NCBI RefSeq assembly: GCF_030730875.1
Contig: NZ_JAVAMA010000001.1
Location: 372,001-436,000 of the forward strand
Direction of reading: 5' to 3'
Length of the DNA stretch: 64,000 nt
Source: Sphingomonas sp. DG1-23
Lineage (GTDB): Bacteria; Pseudomonadota; Alphaproteobacteria; Sphingomonadales; Sphingomonadaceae
A program made the translations under genes and the position numbers. Of the stretch, positions 1-8,216 are shown one piece after another. The notes beneath the pieces are model-generated. The model made no database searches and had not been told where the DNA came from. It saw only the letters and a program-made list of their open reading frames with translations. The first letter of the stretch is position 1, and the number at the start of each line of letters is the position of its first letter.

Positions 1-1
1 C

Positions 2-952
2 ATGCCGGCCGGCGCGCGACTCGGCGCCTCGGTGCCGCTCGAGACGCCGGTGCGCAGCGACGAGGCGCTGCCCGCCAATTTCCAGCGGCCCAAAGGCCGC
101 TTGCTGCTTTATTGGGGCTGCGGCGCCAAGGCCGGCCCAGGCCAGCCGGTGGTGGTGGATTTCGCCAGGGTCGCCAAAGGCGCGATGCCGCCGGGTCTGT
201 TCTCGGCCAAGGTGCCTGCCGATCTCGGCCCGTCGCTCGCCAACAGCCGCAGCTTCGGCCAATGGCCGAACAGCCTGAAAAGCAGGAGCATCAGCGCGCA
301 ATCCTCGCTGATCGGCCAGCACCGCGTGGCCGGCAGCTACAGCCCCGAAATCGCCTTCGCGCTCGATCAGGATTTCATGGCCGGGCTGCGCGTCCGCGCG
401 AGCGCCAATCCCGACGGCTCGACCGGGATCAGCTGGCAGGGGATCGGCAATGCCACCGGCTACCACGCCTGGGTGATGGGCGGAAAGGACATGGGCCAGA
501 ATGGCGGCGACATGGTGTGGTGGAGCTCGTCCGCCACGCAGGAATTCGGCGGTGGGCTGTGGAGCTGGCTGTCTCCGGCGACCGTCACGAAGTTGATCGG
601 CCAGAAGATCGTGATGCCGCCCGCGCAGACCAGCTGCGTTGTCCCCGCCGAGGTAAAGAAGGCGGCAGGCGAGACGATGATGGGCTTCGTATACGCATAT
701 GGCCCCGAAGCGAACTTCGCCTTCCCCGAGCGCCCGCGCGACCCGAAGATCGCATGGAAGCCCAAATGGACCGCCAAGGTGCGCTATCGCTCGATGGGAA
801 TGTTCATGCCCGGCATGCCGGGCATGTCGGACATGCTTGGCGGCAGGGACGAGGAAGCGGCCGGCGAGACGCCCGAGGCGGCGAAGAAGAAGAAGTGCAA
901 GCCGAAAGGATTGGGCGGCATGCTGAAGAAAGCGGCGGGCGTCGGCTGCTGA
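2..952 (+). CDS. Unrecognised conserved-looking protein, possibly cut at its N-terminus
   Basis: I do not recognise this protein. The reading frame is open from the second base of the window, so the true start may lie outside it and the 316 residues may be incomplete. The middle has Gly/Trp-rich stretches such as WQGIGNATGYHAW and GGGLWSWLSP, suggesting a beta-rich fold. The C-terminus has a Met/Gly/Pro-rich stretch (MPGMPGM) followed by a Lys-rich tail with two cysteines. No signal peptide or membrane segment can be judged without the N-terminus. The frame is long, has codon use typical of the window, and ends just before a repeat element. I see no basis for a function. Confidence 0.6.
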   Translation: MPAGARLGASVPLETPVRSDEALPANFQRPKGRLLLYWGCGAKAGPGQPVVVDFARVAKGAMPPGLFSAKVPADLGPSLANSRSFGQWPNSLKSRSISAQSSLIGQHRVAGSYSPEIAFALDQDFMAGLRVRASANPDGSTGISWQGIGNATGYHAWVMGGKDMGQNGGDMVWWSSSATQEFGGGLWSWLSPATVTKLIGQKIVMPPAQTSCVVPAEVKKAAGETMMGFVYAYGPEANFAFPERPRDPKIAWKPKWTAKVRYRSMGMFMPGMPGMSDMLGGRDEEAAGETPEAAKKKKCKPKGLGGMLKKAAGVGC

Positions 953-1004
953 GACTGCGCTTCGCCGCTCCCTTCGTCGTTTAGGAAGCTTGCCGCATAC
1001 AACT

Positions 1005-1109
1005 GTCACCCCGGACCTGTTCCGGGGTCCACCAGGCGGCCGGTGATGCGATGGAAGCTCTTGTCCGACCCTATCGGCACAGTGGACCCCGGAACAAGTC
1101 CGGGGTGAC
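1005..1109. repeat. REPIN-like doublet, copy A (105 bp)
   Basis: Two inverted arms, at 1005-1033 and 1082-1109, each contain a CCCCGG/CCGGGG hairpin headed by GTGG, with about 48 bp between them. The same architecture recurs four more times in the window, at 23118, 25435, 29580 and 50894, with nearly constant length. It lies in the 334-bp gap between the first gene and the histidine kinase; the rest of that gap shows nothing I can name. Confidence 0.85.
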
Positions 1110-1286
1110 GGCGGATAGTTGGGACGCTGCCCCGAGCGGCGCGTCTGTGGAAAGGCCCCCACCACTTCGTGGTTCCCTTCCCGCGAGGAGGATTTGCATC
1201 GCTCTCACCGCCTCCGCAGGGCGGAACGCCGCGCCCGAATCGCGCCCCTCTTTGCGGCGGCTCGCGGTGAGTGTTAGAGGGGCGGC

Positions 1287-2426
1287 GTGGCCAAGACAGT
1301 GGAAACCGCGCAGCGGCTGATGCCAGGGCAGGCGAGCACGCCCGTGCTCTCGCGCCCCTTCTTCGAAGACAAGGGCCGCGCCTTCTGGATGCTCCAGGCG
1401 GCGGGGTGGAGCGGCTATCTGCTGCTGCGCAGCGTCGTGTCGATCTCGAACGGCTTTGCGGTCGAGCGGATCATCGCCGCGATCATCGAAGCGATCGTCG
1501 GCTATTGCCTGACCCTGTTGCTCTCGACGCTCTACGGCTATTATCGCCGCCTGCCGCGGATCACCGGGATCCTGCTGACCCTCGCGACGCTGGCGATCGC
1601 GACGGTGATCTACGCGGTGATCGACGCCTTCACCTTTTCGTTCATCCGCGAGGGCGATACCGGCGTCACCTTCGCGCTGGTGGTCGGCACGGTGTTCATC
1701 AACTTCACCGTGCTCGCCGGCTGGTCGGCGCTCTATTTCGGGATCAATTTCTATCTGATCGTCGAGCAGCAGATCGATCAGATGCAATTGCTCGAGAACC
1801 AGGCGTCGAGCGCCCAGCTGGCGATGCTCCGCTACCAGCTCAATCCGCACTTCCTGTTCAACACGCTCAATTCGATCTCGACCCTGGTGCTGCTCAAGCA
1901 GACCGAGCGGGCGAACGTGATGCTCAGCCGATTGTCGTCGTTCCTGCGCTACACTCTCGCCAACGAGCCCACCGCGCACGTCACGCTCAGTCAGGAAGTC
2001 GAAACGCTCCAGCTCTATCTCGAGATCGAGAAGATGCGATTCGACGAGCGGCTGCGCACTCATTTCGACGTGGATCCGCGCGTGTCGAAAGCGCGGCTGC
2101 CGTCACTGCTGCTCCAGCCCTTGGTCGAAAATGCGATCAAATATGCCGTCACGCCGCAGGAAGAGGGCGCCGACATCACCATCACGGCTCGGCTCACCGG
2201 AGAACGAGTGCAGATCGCCGTATCCGACACCGGCCCCGGATTGATCGAAAGCAAACCACGGCCGACTCTCTCAACCGGCGTGGGGCTCGCCAACATCAAG
2301 GAACGGCTGGCGCAGACTTTCGGGTCTGACCATCGTTTCGAAACGAGAACGAAACTTGGGGAAGGTTTCAGCGTTGAGATAGAAATCCCGTTCCAGCTCG
2401 AGGAACCGAACCGAGAGGCCGCATGA
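1287..2426 (+). CDS. LytS/YehU-type sensor histidine kinase
   Basis: Membrane sensor kinase of the LytS family (His_kinase plus HATPase_c), which autophosphorylates on His and passes phosphate to the response regulator encoded next. The first 150 residues contain about four hydrophobic segments. The phosphoacceptor motif is QLNPHFLFNTLNS with the histidine near residue 188. A GHKL ATPase domain follows, with LVENAIKYA (N box) and DTGPGL and GVGLANIKERL (G boxes). The start is GTG at 1287; an in-frame ATG 33 bases downstream is an alternative. The gene overlaps the regulator by four bases (ATGA), so the two are translationally coupled. The signal sensed cannot be read from the sequence. Confidence 0.93.
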   Translation: MAKTVETAQRLMPGQASTPVLSRPFFEDKGRAFWMLQAAGWSGYLLLRSVVSISNGFAVERIIAAIIEAIVGYCLTLLLSTLYGYYRRLPRITGILLTLATLAIATVIYAVIDAFTFSFIREGDTGVTFALVVGTVFINFTVLAGWSALYFGINFYLIVEQQIDQMQLLENQASSAQLAMLRYQLNPHFLFNTLNSISTLVLLKQTERANVMLSRLSSFLRYTLANEPTAHVTLSQEVETLQLYLEIEKMRFDERLRTHFDVDPRVSKARLPSLLLQPLVENAIKYAVTPQEEGADITITARLTGERVQIAVSDTGPGLIESKPRPTLSTGVGLANIKERLAQTFGSDHRFETRTKLGEGFSVEIEIPFQLEEPNREAA

Positions 2427-3226
2427 CCATCCGTACCATCCTCGTTGACGACGAACCCCTGGCGATTCAGGGGCTCGAGCTCCGATTGCAGGAGCATGAG
2501 GATGTCGAAATCATCGACAAATGCTCCAACGGCCGCGAGGCCATCCGCGCAATCAAGACCCACAAACCCGATCTCGTCTTTCTCGACATCCAGATGCCCG
2601 GCTTCGACGGCTTCTCGGTCGTCCAGGGGCTGATGGAAGTCGAACCGCCCTTGTTCGTGTTCGTCACCGCTTATTCGGACCACGCCATCCGCGCCTTCGA
2701 GGCGCAGGCGATGGATTATCTGATGAAGCCGGTCGAGCCGAGCCGCCTCGCCGACACGCTCGATCGGGTCCGCCAGCGGCTGACCGAGAAACGCGGCGTC
2801 GAGGAAGTCGACCGTCTCAAGGAAGTGCTCGCCGAAGTCGCGCCCGACGCGGTCGACGAGATCGCCACCTCGGACAGCGGCGAGATGGCGTCGAACCGCT
2901 TCGAGAAATTGATCAACATCAAGGATCGCGGCCAGATCTTCCGAGTCGACGTCGACACGATCGAGCGGATCGACGCCGCCGGCGATTACATGTGCATCTA
3001 CACCGGCGACAACACGCTGATCCTGCGCGAGACGATGAAGGATCTCGAAAAGCGCCTCGATCCGCGGCGCTTCCAGCGGGTCCATCGCTCGACGATCGTC
3101 AATCTCGACCTCGTCCGCCAGGTCAAGCCGCACACCAATGGCGAATGCTTCCTCGTGCTCGATTCGGGCGCGAGCGTGAAGGTCAGCCGCAGCTATCGCG
3201 ACGTGGTGGCGCGCTTCGTGCACTAG
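2423..3226 (+). CDS. LytTR-family response regulator
   Basis: DNA-binding response regulator paired with the kinase just upstream. The receiver domain covers about residues 1-120, with the acidic pair D9/D10, phosphoacceptor D55 in FLDIQMPG, T82 and K102 in LMKP. A linker follows, and then a LytTR DNA-binding domain over the last 100 residues (DRGQIFRVDVDTIERIDAAGDY to the end, with the typical FQRVHRSTIVNL). LytTR domains insert beta-strands into the DNA major groove rather than using a helix-turn-helix. The length of 267 residues is usual for the AlgR/LytR group. Its targets are unknown. Confidence 0.94.
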   Translation: MTIRTILVDDEPLAIQGLELRLQEHEDVEIIDKCSNGREAIRAIKTHKPDLVFLDIQMPGFDGFSVVQGLMEVEPPLFVFVTAYSDHAIRAFEAQAMDYLMKPVEPSRLADTLDRVRQRLTEKRGVEEVDRLKEVLAEVAPDAVDEIATSDSGEMASNRFEKLINIKDRGQIFRVDVDTIERIDAAGDYMCIYTGDNTLILRETMKDLEKRLDPRRFQRVHRSTIVNLDLVRQVKPHTNGECFLVLDSGASVKVSRSYRDVVARFVH

Positions 3227-3237
3227 ACCTTTACTTC

Positions 3238-3432
3238 CCTCGCCCCCTGAAAGGGGGAGAGGGTTGCGCAGACTTGGGTTTTGCGCAGCAAAGCCTTAGT
3301 CGGTGCTGGGTGAGGGGGTGCGGCCGCAGAGCGGCCGCGCGGCGCTGCGCGCCGCTCTACCCCTCACCAAGCTGCGCTAGCCAGCAGGCTGGCAAGCTTC
3401 GCTATCCTCTCCCCTATCAAGGGGAGAGGGAG
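3238..3432. repeat. C/T-rich palindromic repeat element, about 195 bp
   Basis: This fills most of the 327-bp gap between the response regulator and the next gene. It begins with a hairpin of CCCCCT/AGGGGG type and ends with CCTCTCCCCT-ATC-AAGGGGAGAGG at 3406-3429. Several smaller palindromes lie inside, including GCGGCCGC and GGCGCTGCGCGCC. The end hairpins resemble those at 36893, 43132 and 47490. No coding sequence is evident in it. Confidence 0.65.
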
Positions 3433-3553
3433 TTTGGGACCAGATGTCGCGGCAGCTCGATATCGCCTTGGCATCCAGCCTCGGCCGCAAGGAACGGATT
3501 GCGCCCCGCCGCCGGCCGCACTAGAACATTACGCGAACGAAATGGAGAGCGTA

Positions 3554-4303
3554 ATGTCGAAATTCGAATCCTTCGCGGCGCTGCACGTCCCCGGCAAGCC
3601 GGTCATTCTGTTCAACGTCTGGGATGCCGGCTCGGCCAAGGTTGCCGAGCGTGCCGGCGCCAGGGCGATCGCCACCGGCAGCGCCTCGGTCGCCACGGCG
3701 CACGGCGTCGGCGATGCCGAAGGGCTGCCGATCGCACTCGCGCTCGCCAATGCCGCGCGCGTCGTCGCGGCGGTCGACCTGCCGGTGTCGATCGACTTCG
3801 AGGGCGGCTATGCCCTCGAGGAGGAGCCGCTCGCGCAAAACATGGCGGCGCTCGCCGCCACCGGGGCGATCGGCTGCAATTTCGAGGACCAGTTGATCGG
3901 CGGCACGGGCATGCACGCGATCGACGCGCAGGCGAAGCGAGTCGCGGCGGCGCGGCGCGGCGCCGGCCCGGCCTTCTTCCTCAACGCGCGAACCGACATC
4001 TTCCTCCAGGCCAAGGCCGAGACGCATGATCGGGCCAAGGCCGATGCCGCGATCGAGCGCGCCCATGCCTATGCCGAGGCCGGCGCCAGCGGCTTCTTCG
4101 TGCCCGGCCTCGCCGACCTCGCGCTGCTCGAGCGGGTATGCGCCGCCTCGCCGCTGCCGGTGAACTTCATGGCCTTTCCCGGCGCGCCCTCGGCCAAGGC
4201 GGTCGCCGAAGCCGGCATCGCCCGGATCAGCCACGGCCCCTTCCCGCATCTGCTCGCGCTCAAGGCCTTCGAGGATGCGGCGCGCGAAGCGTTTGCGGCG
4301 TGA
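3554..4303 (+). CDS. Isocitrate lyase/PEP mutase family protein
   Basis: Member of the phosphoenolpyruvate mutase/isocitrate lyase superfamily: (beta/alpha)8 barrels that use Mg2+ to make or break C-C or C-P bonds in small 2-oxo acids. Visible hallmarks are NVWDAGSA near the N-terminus, the metal-site stretch SIDFEGGY, NFEDQ and NARTDIFLQ. The KKCGH catalytic loop of true isocitrate lyase is absent, so it belongs to the broad oxaloacetate decarboxylase/PEP-mutase-like group of about 250 residues. ATG 3554 was chosen because GGAGAG at 3544-3549 is well placed before it; ATG 3542 is an in-frame alternative. Its substrate is unknown. A strong hairpin at 4311-4338 follows the stop. Confidence 0.88.
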   Translation: MSKFESFAALHVPGKPVILFNVWDAGSAKVAERAGARAIATGSASVATAHGVGDAEGLPIALALANAARVVAAVDLPVSIDFEGGYALEEEPLAQNMAALAATGAIGCNFEDQLIGGTGMHAIDAQAKRVAAARRGAGPAFFLNARTDIFLQAKAETHDRAKADAAIERAHAYAEAGASGFFVPGLADLALLERVCAASPLPVNFMAFPGAPSAKAVAEAGIARISHGPFPHLLALKAFEDAAREAFAA

Positions 4304-4310
4304 AACCCAG

Positions 4311-4338
4311 ATCCTCCCCCGCTAAAGCGGGGGAGGAT
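4311..4338. terminator. Strong hairpin after the PEP-mutase-like gene
   Basis: ATCCTCCCCCGC and GCGGGGGAGGAT form a 12-bp stem with a four-base TAAA loop, seven bases after the stop codon. It has no U-tract, so it could equally be a single member of the C/T-rich repeat family; I call it a terminator only tentatively. Confidence 0.4.
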
Positions 4339-4433
4339 CTGGTGCATGAATCCTTCTAATGGCTCCGCCGAGATTTGATCCTTTGCGCCTGTCCCCTCCC
4401 CAACGGCATCAGGCGCGGAAAGGGAGAGCCGAC

Positions 4434-5312
4434 ATGGACAGACGCAAATTTCTTTGGGCTGGCGGCGCTTTCGCCGCGGCGTCGGCGGTGCCGGCATTCG
4501 GCAAGGCCCCCGCCCGTTTCGGGGCCGATTTCCGCAGGACAATCGCGGCGGTCGAGCAAGCGAGCGCCGGCCGGCTCGGCCTGGCGGTGATCGACACCGG
4601 CTCGGGCGAACGCTTCGGCTGGCGTGCGGCCGAGCGTTTCCCGATGTGCAGCACCTTCAAATTCGCGCTGGCCGCGGCGATGCTGAAGCAGGTCGAGCAC
4701 AAGCGCGAGACGCTCGACCGTCGCCTTCCGGTCGTCGCGGGCGACATCGTCAGCAATTCCCCGTTTTGCGAGAAGCGCGTCGGCGGCACCGCGAGCGTCG
4801 CCGAGCTCTGCCACGCGACGATCACGTTGAGCGACAACAGCGCCGCCAACCTGCTGCTCCGCACGATCGGCGGCCCCGCCGGCTTCACCCGCGGGCTGCG
4901 AGGCTTCGGCGATCCGGTGACCCGGCTCGACCGCTGGGAAACCGCGATGGGCGAAGCAGCGCCCGGCGACCCGCGCGACACGACCACGCCACAGGCCATC
5001 GCCGCGCTGGCGCAGCGACTGGTGCTCGGCACGCTTCTGGCACCCGCCAGCCGTGCGCAACTGACGACGTGGATGAAGGACACCCGCACCGGCGCGACCA
5101 GCCTGCGTGCCGGGCTGCCGCGCGACTGGGCGCTCGCTTACAAGACCGGCGCAGGCGGGCACGGCACCGACAATCTGGTCGGGATCGCCTGGCCGCCGCG
5201 CCGCGCGCCTCTGGTCGTGGCGAGCTACGTCACCGGCAGCACGCTGGCGCTGGAGCAAAGCCGCCCGCTCCACGCCCGGATCGGCCGCGCGATCGTCGCG
5301 GCGATGGGCTAG
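4434..5312 (+). CDS. bla: Class A beta-lactamase with a Tat-like signal peptide
   Basis: Serine beta-lactamase that would hydrolyse beta-lactams in the periplasm. The N-terminus DRRKFLWAGGAFAAASA looks like a twin-arginine signal peptide. Catalytic motifs are complete: S73-T-F-K76 (SxxK), S133-D-N, E169 in RWET (Ambler Glu166) and K237-T-G. The residue at Ambler 170 is Gly (WETAMG) rather than the usual Asn, as in GES enzymes. Cys precedes the nucleophile (MCSTFK), but no partner Cys follows KTGAGG, so the C69-C238 disulfide of carbapenemases such as KPC is not indicated. ATG 4434 has an AGGGAG ribosome-binding site; the frame extends upstream without plausible coding. No LysR-type regulator is adjacent. 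The spectrum cannot be deduced. Confidence 0.93.
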   Translation: MDRRKFLWAGGAFAAASAVPAFGKAPARFGADFRRTIAAVEQASAGRLGLAVIDTGSGERFGWRAAERFPMCSTFKFALAAAMLKQVEHKRETLDRRLPVVAGDIVSNSPFCEKRVGGTASVAELCHATITLSDNSAANLLLRTIGGPAGFTRGLRGFGDPVTRLDRWETAMGEAAPGDPRDTTTPQAIAALAQRLVLGTLLAPASRAQLTTWMKDTRTGATSLRAGLPRDWALAYKTGAGGHGTDNLVGIAWPPRRAPLVVASYVTGSTLALEQSRPLHARIGRAIVAAMG

Positions 5313-5332
5313 CCGCGTTCGAAAATATCCGT

Positions 5333-5405
5333 GCTCCTGCGAAAGCAGGAGCCCAGGATTACGGCAAGTCAGCCTGCGGCTCCGGGCTCCTGCTTTCGCA
5401 GGAGC
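5333..5405. repeat. Short palindrome doublet (GCTCCTGCGAAAGCAGGAGC type)
   Basis: Two 20-bp palindromes, at 5333-5352 and 5386-5405, lie 33 bp apart in inverted orientation (one reads GCGAAAGC at its centre, the other GCTTTCGC). They sit between the convergent beta-lactamase and DUF3297 genes, so they may also act as a bidirectional terminator. I found no other copy of this type in the window. Confidence 0.7.
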
Positions 5406-5444
5406 GCGGGCTGCATTTTCGCGCCAGCCACTGCCAGGAGCACT

Positions 5445-5720
5445 TCAACCCTCGGAATCGTCCGCCGGCGCGTCGCCCTCGGCGGGGCGCTCGAACCACG
5501 CCTCGACCGGGCCGGTGAGCTTGATCGTCAGCGGCTGGCCCTTGCGGTCCATCTTCTTGCCCAGGGCGACGCGGATCCAGCCTTCGGAGATGCTGTATTC
5601 CTCGACGTCGCGGCGCTCGACGCCCTTGAAGCGGATGCCGATGCCGCGCTCCAGCAGCTCGCGCTGGAAATGGGGGCTGTTCGGATTGACCGAGAGGCGG
5701 TCGGGAGGCGTATCACTCAT
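5445..5720 (-). CDS. DUF3297 family protein
   Basis: Small 91-residue protein that matches the DUF3297 family of proteobacteria. It is recognisable from SVNPNSPHF near the start, GIGIRFKGVERRDVEEYSISEGWI in the middle and GPVEAWFE near the end. The function of the family is not established. The C-terminus is an acidic Glu/Asp-rich tail. It starts 15 bases after the stop codon of the flavoprotein gene at 5736-7385 on the same strand, so the two are probably cotranscribed. Confidence 0.85.
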   Translation of the reverse strand: MSDTPPDRLSVNPNSPHFQRELLERGIGIRFKGVERRDVEEYSISEGWIRVALGKKMDRKGQPLTIKLTGPVEAWFERPAEGDAPADDSEG

Positions 5721-5735
5721 GGACGGCCTTTGCCG

Positions 5736-7385
5736 CTATTGTTCGACGCTTTCAAGATAACGGTGGATCGCCGACACCACCACCGATCCCTCGCCCACGC
5801 CCGAGGCGACCCGCTTGACCGATCCCGAGCGCACGTCGCCGACCGCGAACACCCCGTGCGCCGACGAGCAGAAGAAGGTCTCGCCCGACCCGGTCTTGAC
5901 GAATCCCGCCTGGTCGAGTTCGACACAGCCGTCGAGCCAGTCGGTATTGGGTTGCGCGCCGATCATCACGAACAGGGCGCCGACCTCGTGCCGCTGCGCT
6001 TCGCCGCTCTTGCGCTGCGTCCAGGTCAATGCCTCGAGATGCTTGCCGCCCTCGAGTTCGGTGACTTCGGTGAAGGGGTGCAGGGTGATCTTGTCCGAAG
6101 CCTCGATCCGGTCGATCAGATAGCGCGACATCGTCGCCGCCAGCCCCGCCCCGCGCACCAGCATATGGACGTGCCCCGCGGTGCGCGACAGATAGATCGC
6201 CGCCTGCCCCGCCGAATTGCCGCCGCCGATCACCACCGCGGTCTGCGCCGCGCACAGCCCGGCCTCCATCGCGGTCGCGGCATAATAGATGCCGTTGCCC
6301 TCGAGCTCGGCATAAAGCGGCAGATCGAGCTTGCGATAGCGCGCGCCGGTCGCGACCACCACGGCATGCGCCTTCAGCGTGGCGCCGTCGTCGAGCCGGA
6401 TCGTGTAGGGCCGCGCGTCGCAATCGATCCCCGCCGCGCTGCGCGACACCAATAACCGCGCGCCGAACTTCTGCGCCTGGACCTGCGCGCGCCCGGCGAG
6501 CGCCTGTCCCGAAATACCGGTCGGGAAGCCGAGATAATTCTCGATCTTGCTGCTCGTCCCCGCCTGCCCGCCCGGCGCGACCGATTCGATCACGATCGTG
6601 TCGAGCCCCTCCGACGCGGCATAGACCGCCGAGGCCAGCCCCGCCGGCCCCGCCCCGACCACCGCGACGTCGTGGACATGCTCGGGGTCCACCGCCGAGG
6701 CGAGCCCCAGCGCATCGGCGAGCTGGGCGTTGCTCGGATTGCGCAGCGCCCGCCCGTCGGCGACCACCACCGGCAGGTCGGCGTCGGTGAGCGCGAAGCA
6801 TTCCATGAACCCGCCCGCGTCGCCGTCGACCTCGGTGTCGATCCGCTTGTGCGGCAGCGCATTGCGCGACAGGAAGGTCTCGATCCGCGCCGTGTCCGCC
6901 GCGTGCGCCGGCCCCAGCAACGCCACCCCCGCGGTGCCGTGGAGCAGCATCCCCACCCGGCGCAGGATGAAGGCGCGCATCACGATCTCGCCGATATCGG
7001 GCTCGGCCGCCATCATCCGCCGGAATTCGGCGCGGCCGACCCGCACCACCCGCGTCTCGCTTTTGGCGCGGCCGGTGACCAAGATCGTCCGGTCGTTGAA
7101 CAGATCGAGCTCGCCGGTGAACTGACGCGGCACATGCGTGTGGACGATATGCTCGCCCCCCTTCGCATCGGTGTCGAAAATCTCGATCGCGCCGGCCATG
7201 CACAGGAAGAAATCGACGCTGCGATCGCCGCGGCGGAACAGCAGGGCGCCGTCGGCGAGCACTTCCTCGGCGCCGAACGCGGCGACCCGCGCCGCCATTT
7301 CTTCGGACAGCGAGGGAAAGGTCTGCGCCTCGCGCAGATAGGGATCCGAAGGATCGGGTCGTTGCGCTGGCGAATCATGTCCCAT
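5736..7385 (-). CDS. cNMP-domain / thioredoxin-reductase-like FAD oxidoreductase without the redox CxxC
   Basis: Multidomain protein of 549 residues. Residues about 25-150 form a cyclic-nucleotide-binding (CRP-like) beta-roll, and about 160-225 look like a glutaredoxin/thioredoxin-like segment. From about 240 there is a thioredoxin-reductase-like flavoprotein: VVGAGPAGLASAVYAASEG (FAD site), PGGQAGTSSKIENYLGFP, VVATGARYR, VIGGGNSAGQAA (second nucleotide site) and the final GVFAVGDVR. Where thioredoxin reductase carries CATC before the NADPH motif, this protein reads YAATAMEAG, so the redox-active cysteine pair is missing. It therefore cannot reduce thioredoxin by the usual route. Whether the N-terminal domain binds cAMP or cGMP is unknown. 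Confidence 0.88.
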   Translation of the reverse strand: MGHDSPAQRPDPSDPYLREAQTFPSLSEEMAARVAAFGAEEVLADGALLFRRGDRSVDFFLCMAGAIEIFDTDAKGGEHIVHTHVPRQFTGELDLFNDRTILVTGRAKSETRVVRVGRAEFRRMMAAEPDIGEIVMRAFILRRVGMLLHGTAGVALLGPAHAADTARIETFLSRNALPHKRIDTEVDGDAGGFMECFALTDADLPVVVADGRALRNPSNAQLADALGLASAVDPEHVHDVAVVGAGPAGLASAVYAASEGLDTIVIESVAPGGQAGTSSKIENYLGFPTGISGQALAGRAQVQAQKFGARLLVSRSAAGIDCDARPYTIRLDDGATLKAHAVVVATGARYRKLDLPLYAELEGNGIYYAATAMEAGLCAAQTAVVIGGGNSAGQAAIYLSRTAGHVHMLVRGAGLAATMSRYLIDRIEASDKITLHPFTEVTELEGGKHLEALTWTQRKSGEAQRHEVGALFVMIGAQPNTDWLDGCVELDQAGFVKTGSGETFFCSSAHGVFAVGDVRSGSVKRVASGVGEGSVVVSAIHRYLESVEQ

Positions 7386-7465
7386 GCCGCCAGTCTAGCG
7401 TTTCTTCCGCACATGCGAAGAGCGGCGCGGACCAAAGCCCGCGCCGCTCGTCTTTTCGGTCTGCC

Positions 7466-7828
7466 CTAGCGGCAGTAACGGACCCGCACGCGCCGATCGA
7501 GATAGGGATCATAGACCCGACGCGTGTGGCAGCGATCCCAGCCGCGATAGCGCCGCTGGTAATCGCGGTAATAATAGCCGTCGACCGGATAATAGCCGCG
7601 GTCGCGATAATAGCGCCGGTCATAATCGTAGCGGCGATCGTAGCGGTCGCCGCTGGCGAGCGCCGCGCCGATGGCGAGGCCGGCAATGCCCGCGACGATC
7701 GCGGTGCCGGTATCGTCGTGATGCCGATAGCGGCGATAGCGCTGCGCCTCGGCGGTCGGCGCGACCGCGACCAGCACGCTCGCGCCGAGAACCGTGCCGA
7801 GCACGGCCTTCTGGACGAAATTGGCCAT
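7466..7828 (-). CDS. Small secreted Tyr/Arg-rich protein
   Basis: The 120-residue product begins with a clear Sec signal peptide (hydrophobic core VLGTVLGASVLVAVAP, cleavage after AEA). A short glycine/alanine-rich hydrophobic stretch follows (IVAGIAGLAIGAALASG), like a glycine zipper. A long region of Arg, Tyr and Asp repeats such as RRYDYDRRYY comes next, and a final Cys-containing segment ends in RVRYCR. Such proteins are common and unnamed in sphingomonads; an envelope location is likely but no function is known. ATG 7828 has GAGAGGAGC upstream. It is downstream of a 388-bp non-coding region. Confidence 0.8.
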   Translation of the reverse strand: MANFVQKAVLGTVLGASVLVAVAPTAEAQRYRRYRHHDDTGTAIVAGIAGLAIGAALASGDRYDRRYDYDRRYYRDRGYYPVDGYYYRDYQRRYRGWDRCHTRRVYDPYLDRRVRVRYCR

Positions 7829-8216
7829 GATACTGCTCCTCTCGATACGCGCGCCGGCAGTCCGGGGGTGGAATCGCGGCGCTGAGCTTGCAGGGTTAAC
7901 GCATGGCGGCTGAATGGGTTCGGAATCGCGCGTTCAGCGCGGGTTTAGGGTCGGCCCAACGAACGTCCTCCCGGAAGCCGCTTTTCTTCAAATCACTGAT
8001 TTGAATCGAAAAGCGCGCTATCCGGGATCCACCATGAGGCATGTATCCAGCGGCGAGGTGGCTCCCGGACTGAAGGCTTTCCAACGGTAAACCTGCGGTT
8101 CTCCGGGAAAGCCTAACATCCGGGATGACGAAAAGGGCGGAATCCACCCAGGAAGGCGGGCCCGCTACTCCCCAGCCCCCATTGCGGACGCCGTTGCCGC
8201 ACCCTAATCGGCACGC
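7829..8216. other. 388-bp intergenic region with degenerate palindromes
   Basis: This is the divergent promoter region between the secreted Tyr/Arg-rich protein and the EVE-domain gene. At 7981-8013 a hairpin has arms CTTTTC-TTCAAAT and ATTTGAA-TC-GAAAAG around CACTG. Further on, GCTTTCC and GGAAAGC pair around 8078-8117, and CCGGGAT-type motifs recur. It looks like a decayed doublet of palindromic repeats of a different family from the REPINs. I see no convincing gene in it. Confidence 0.5.
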
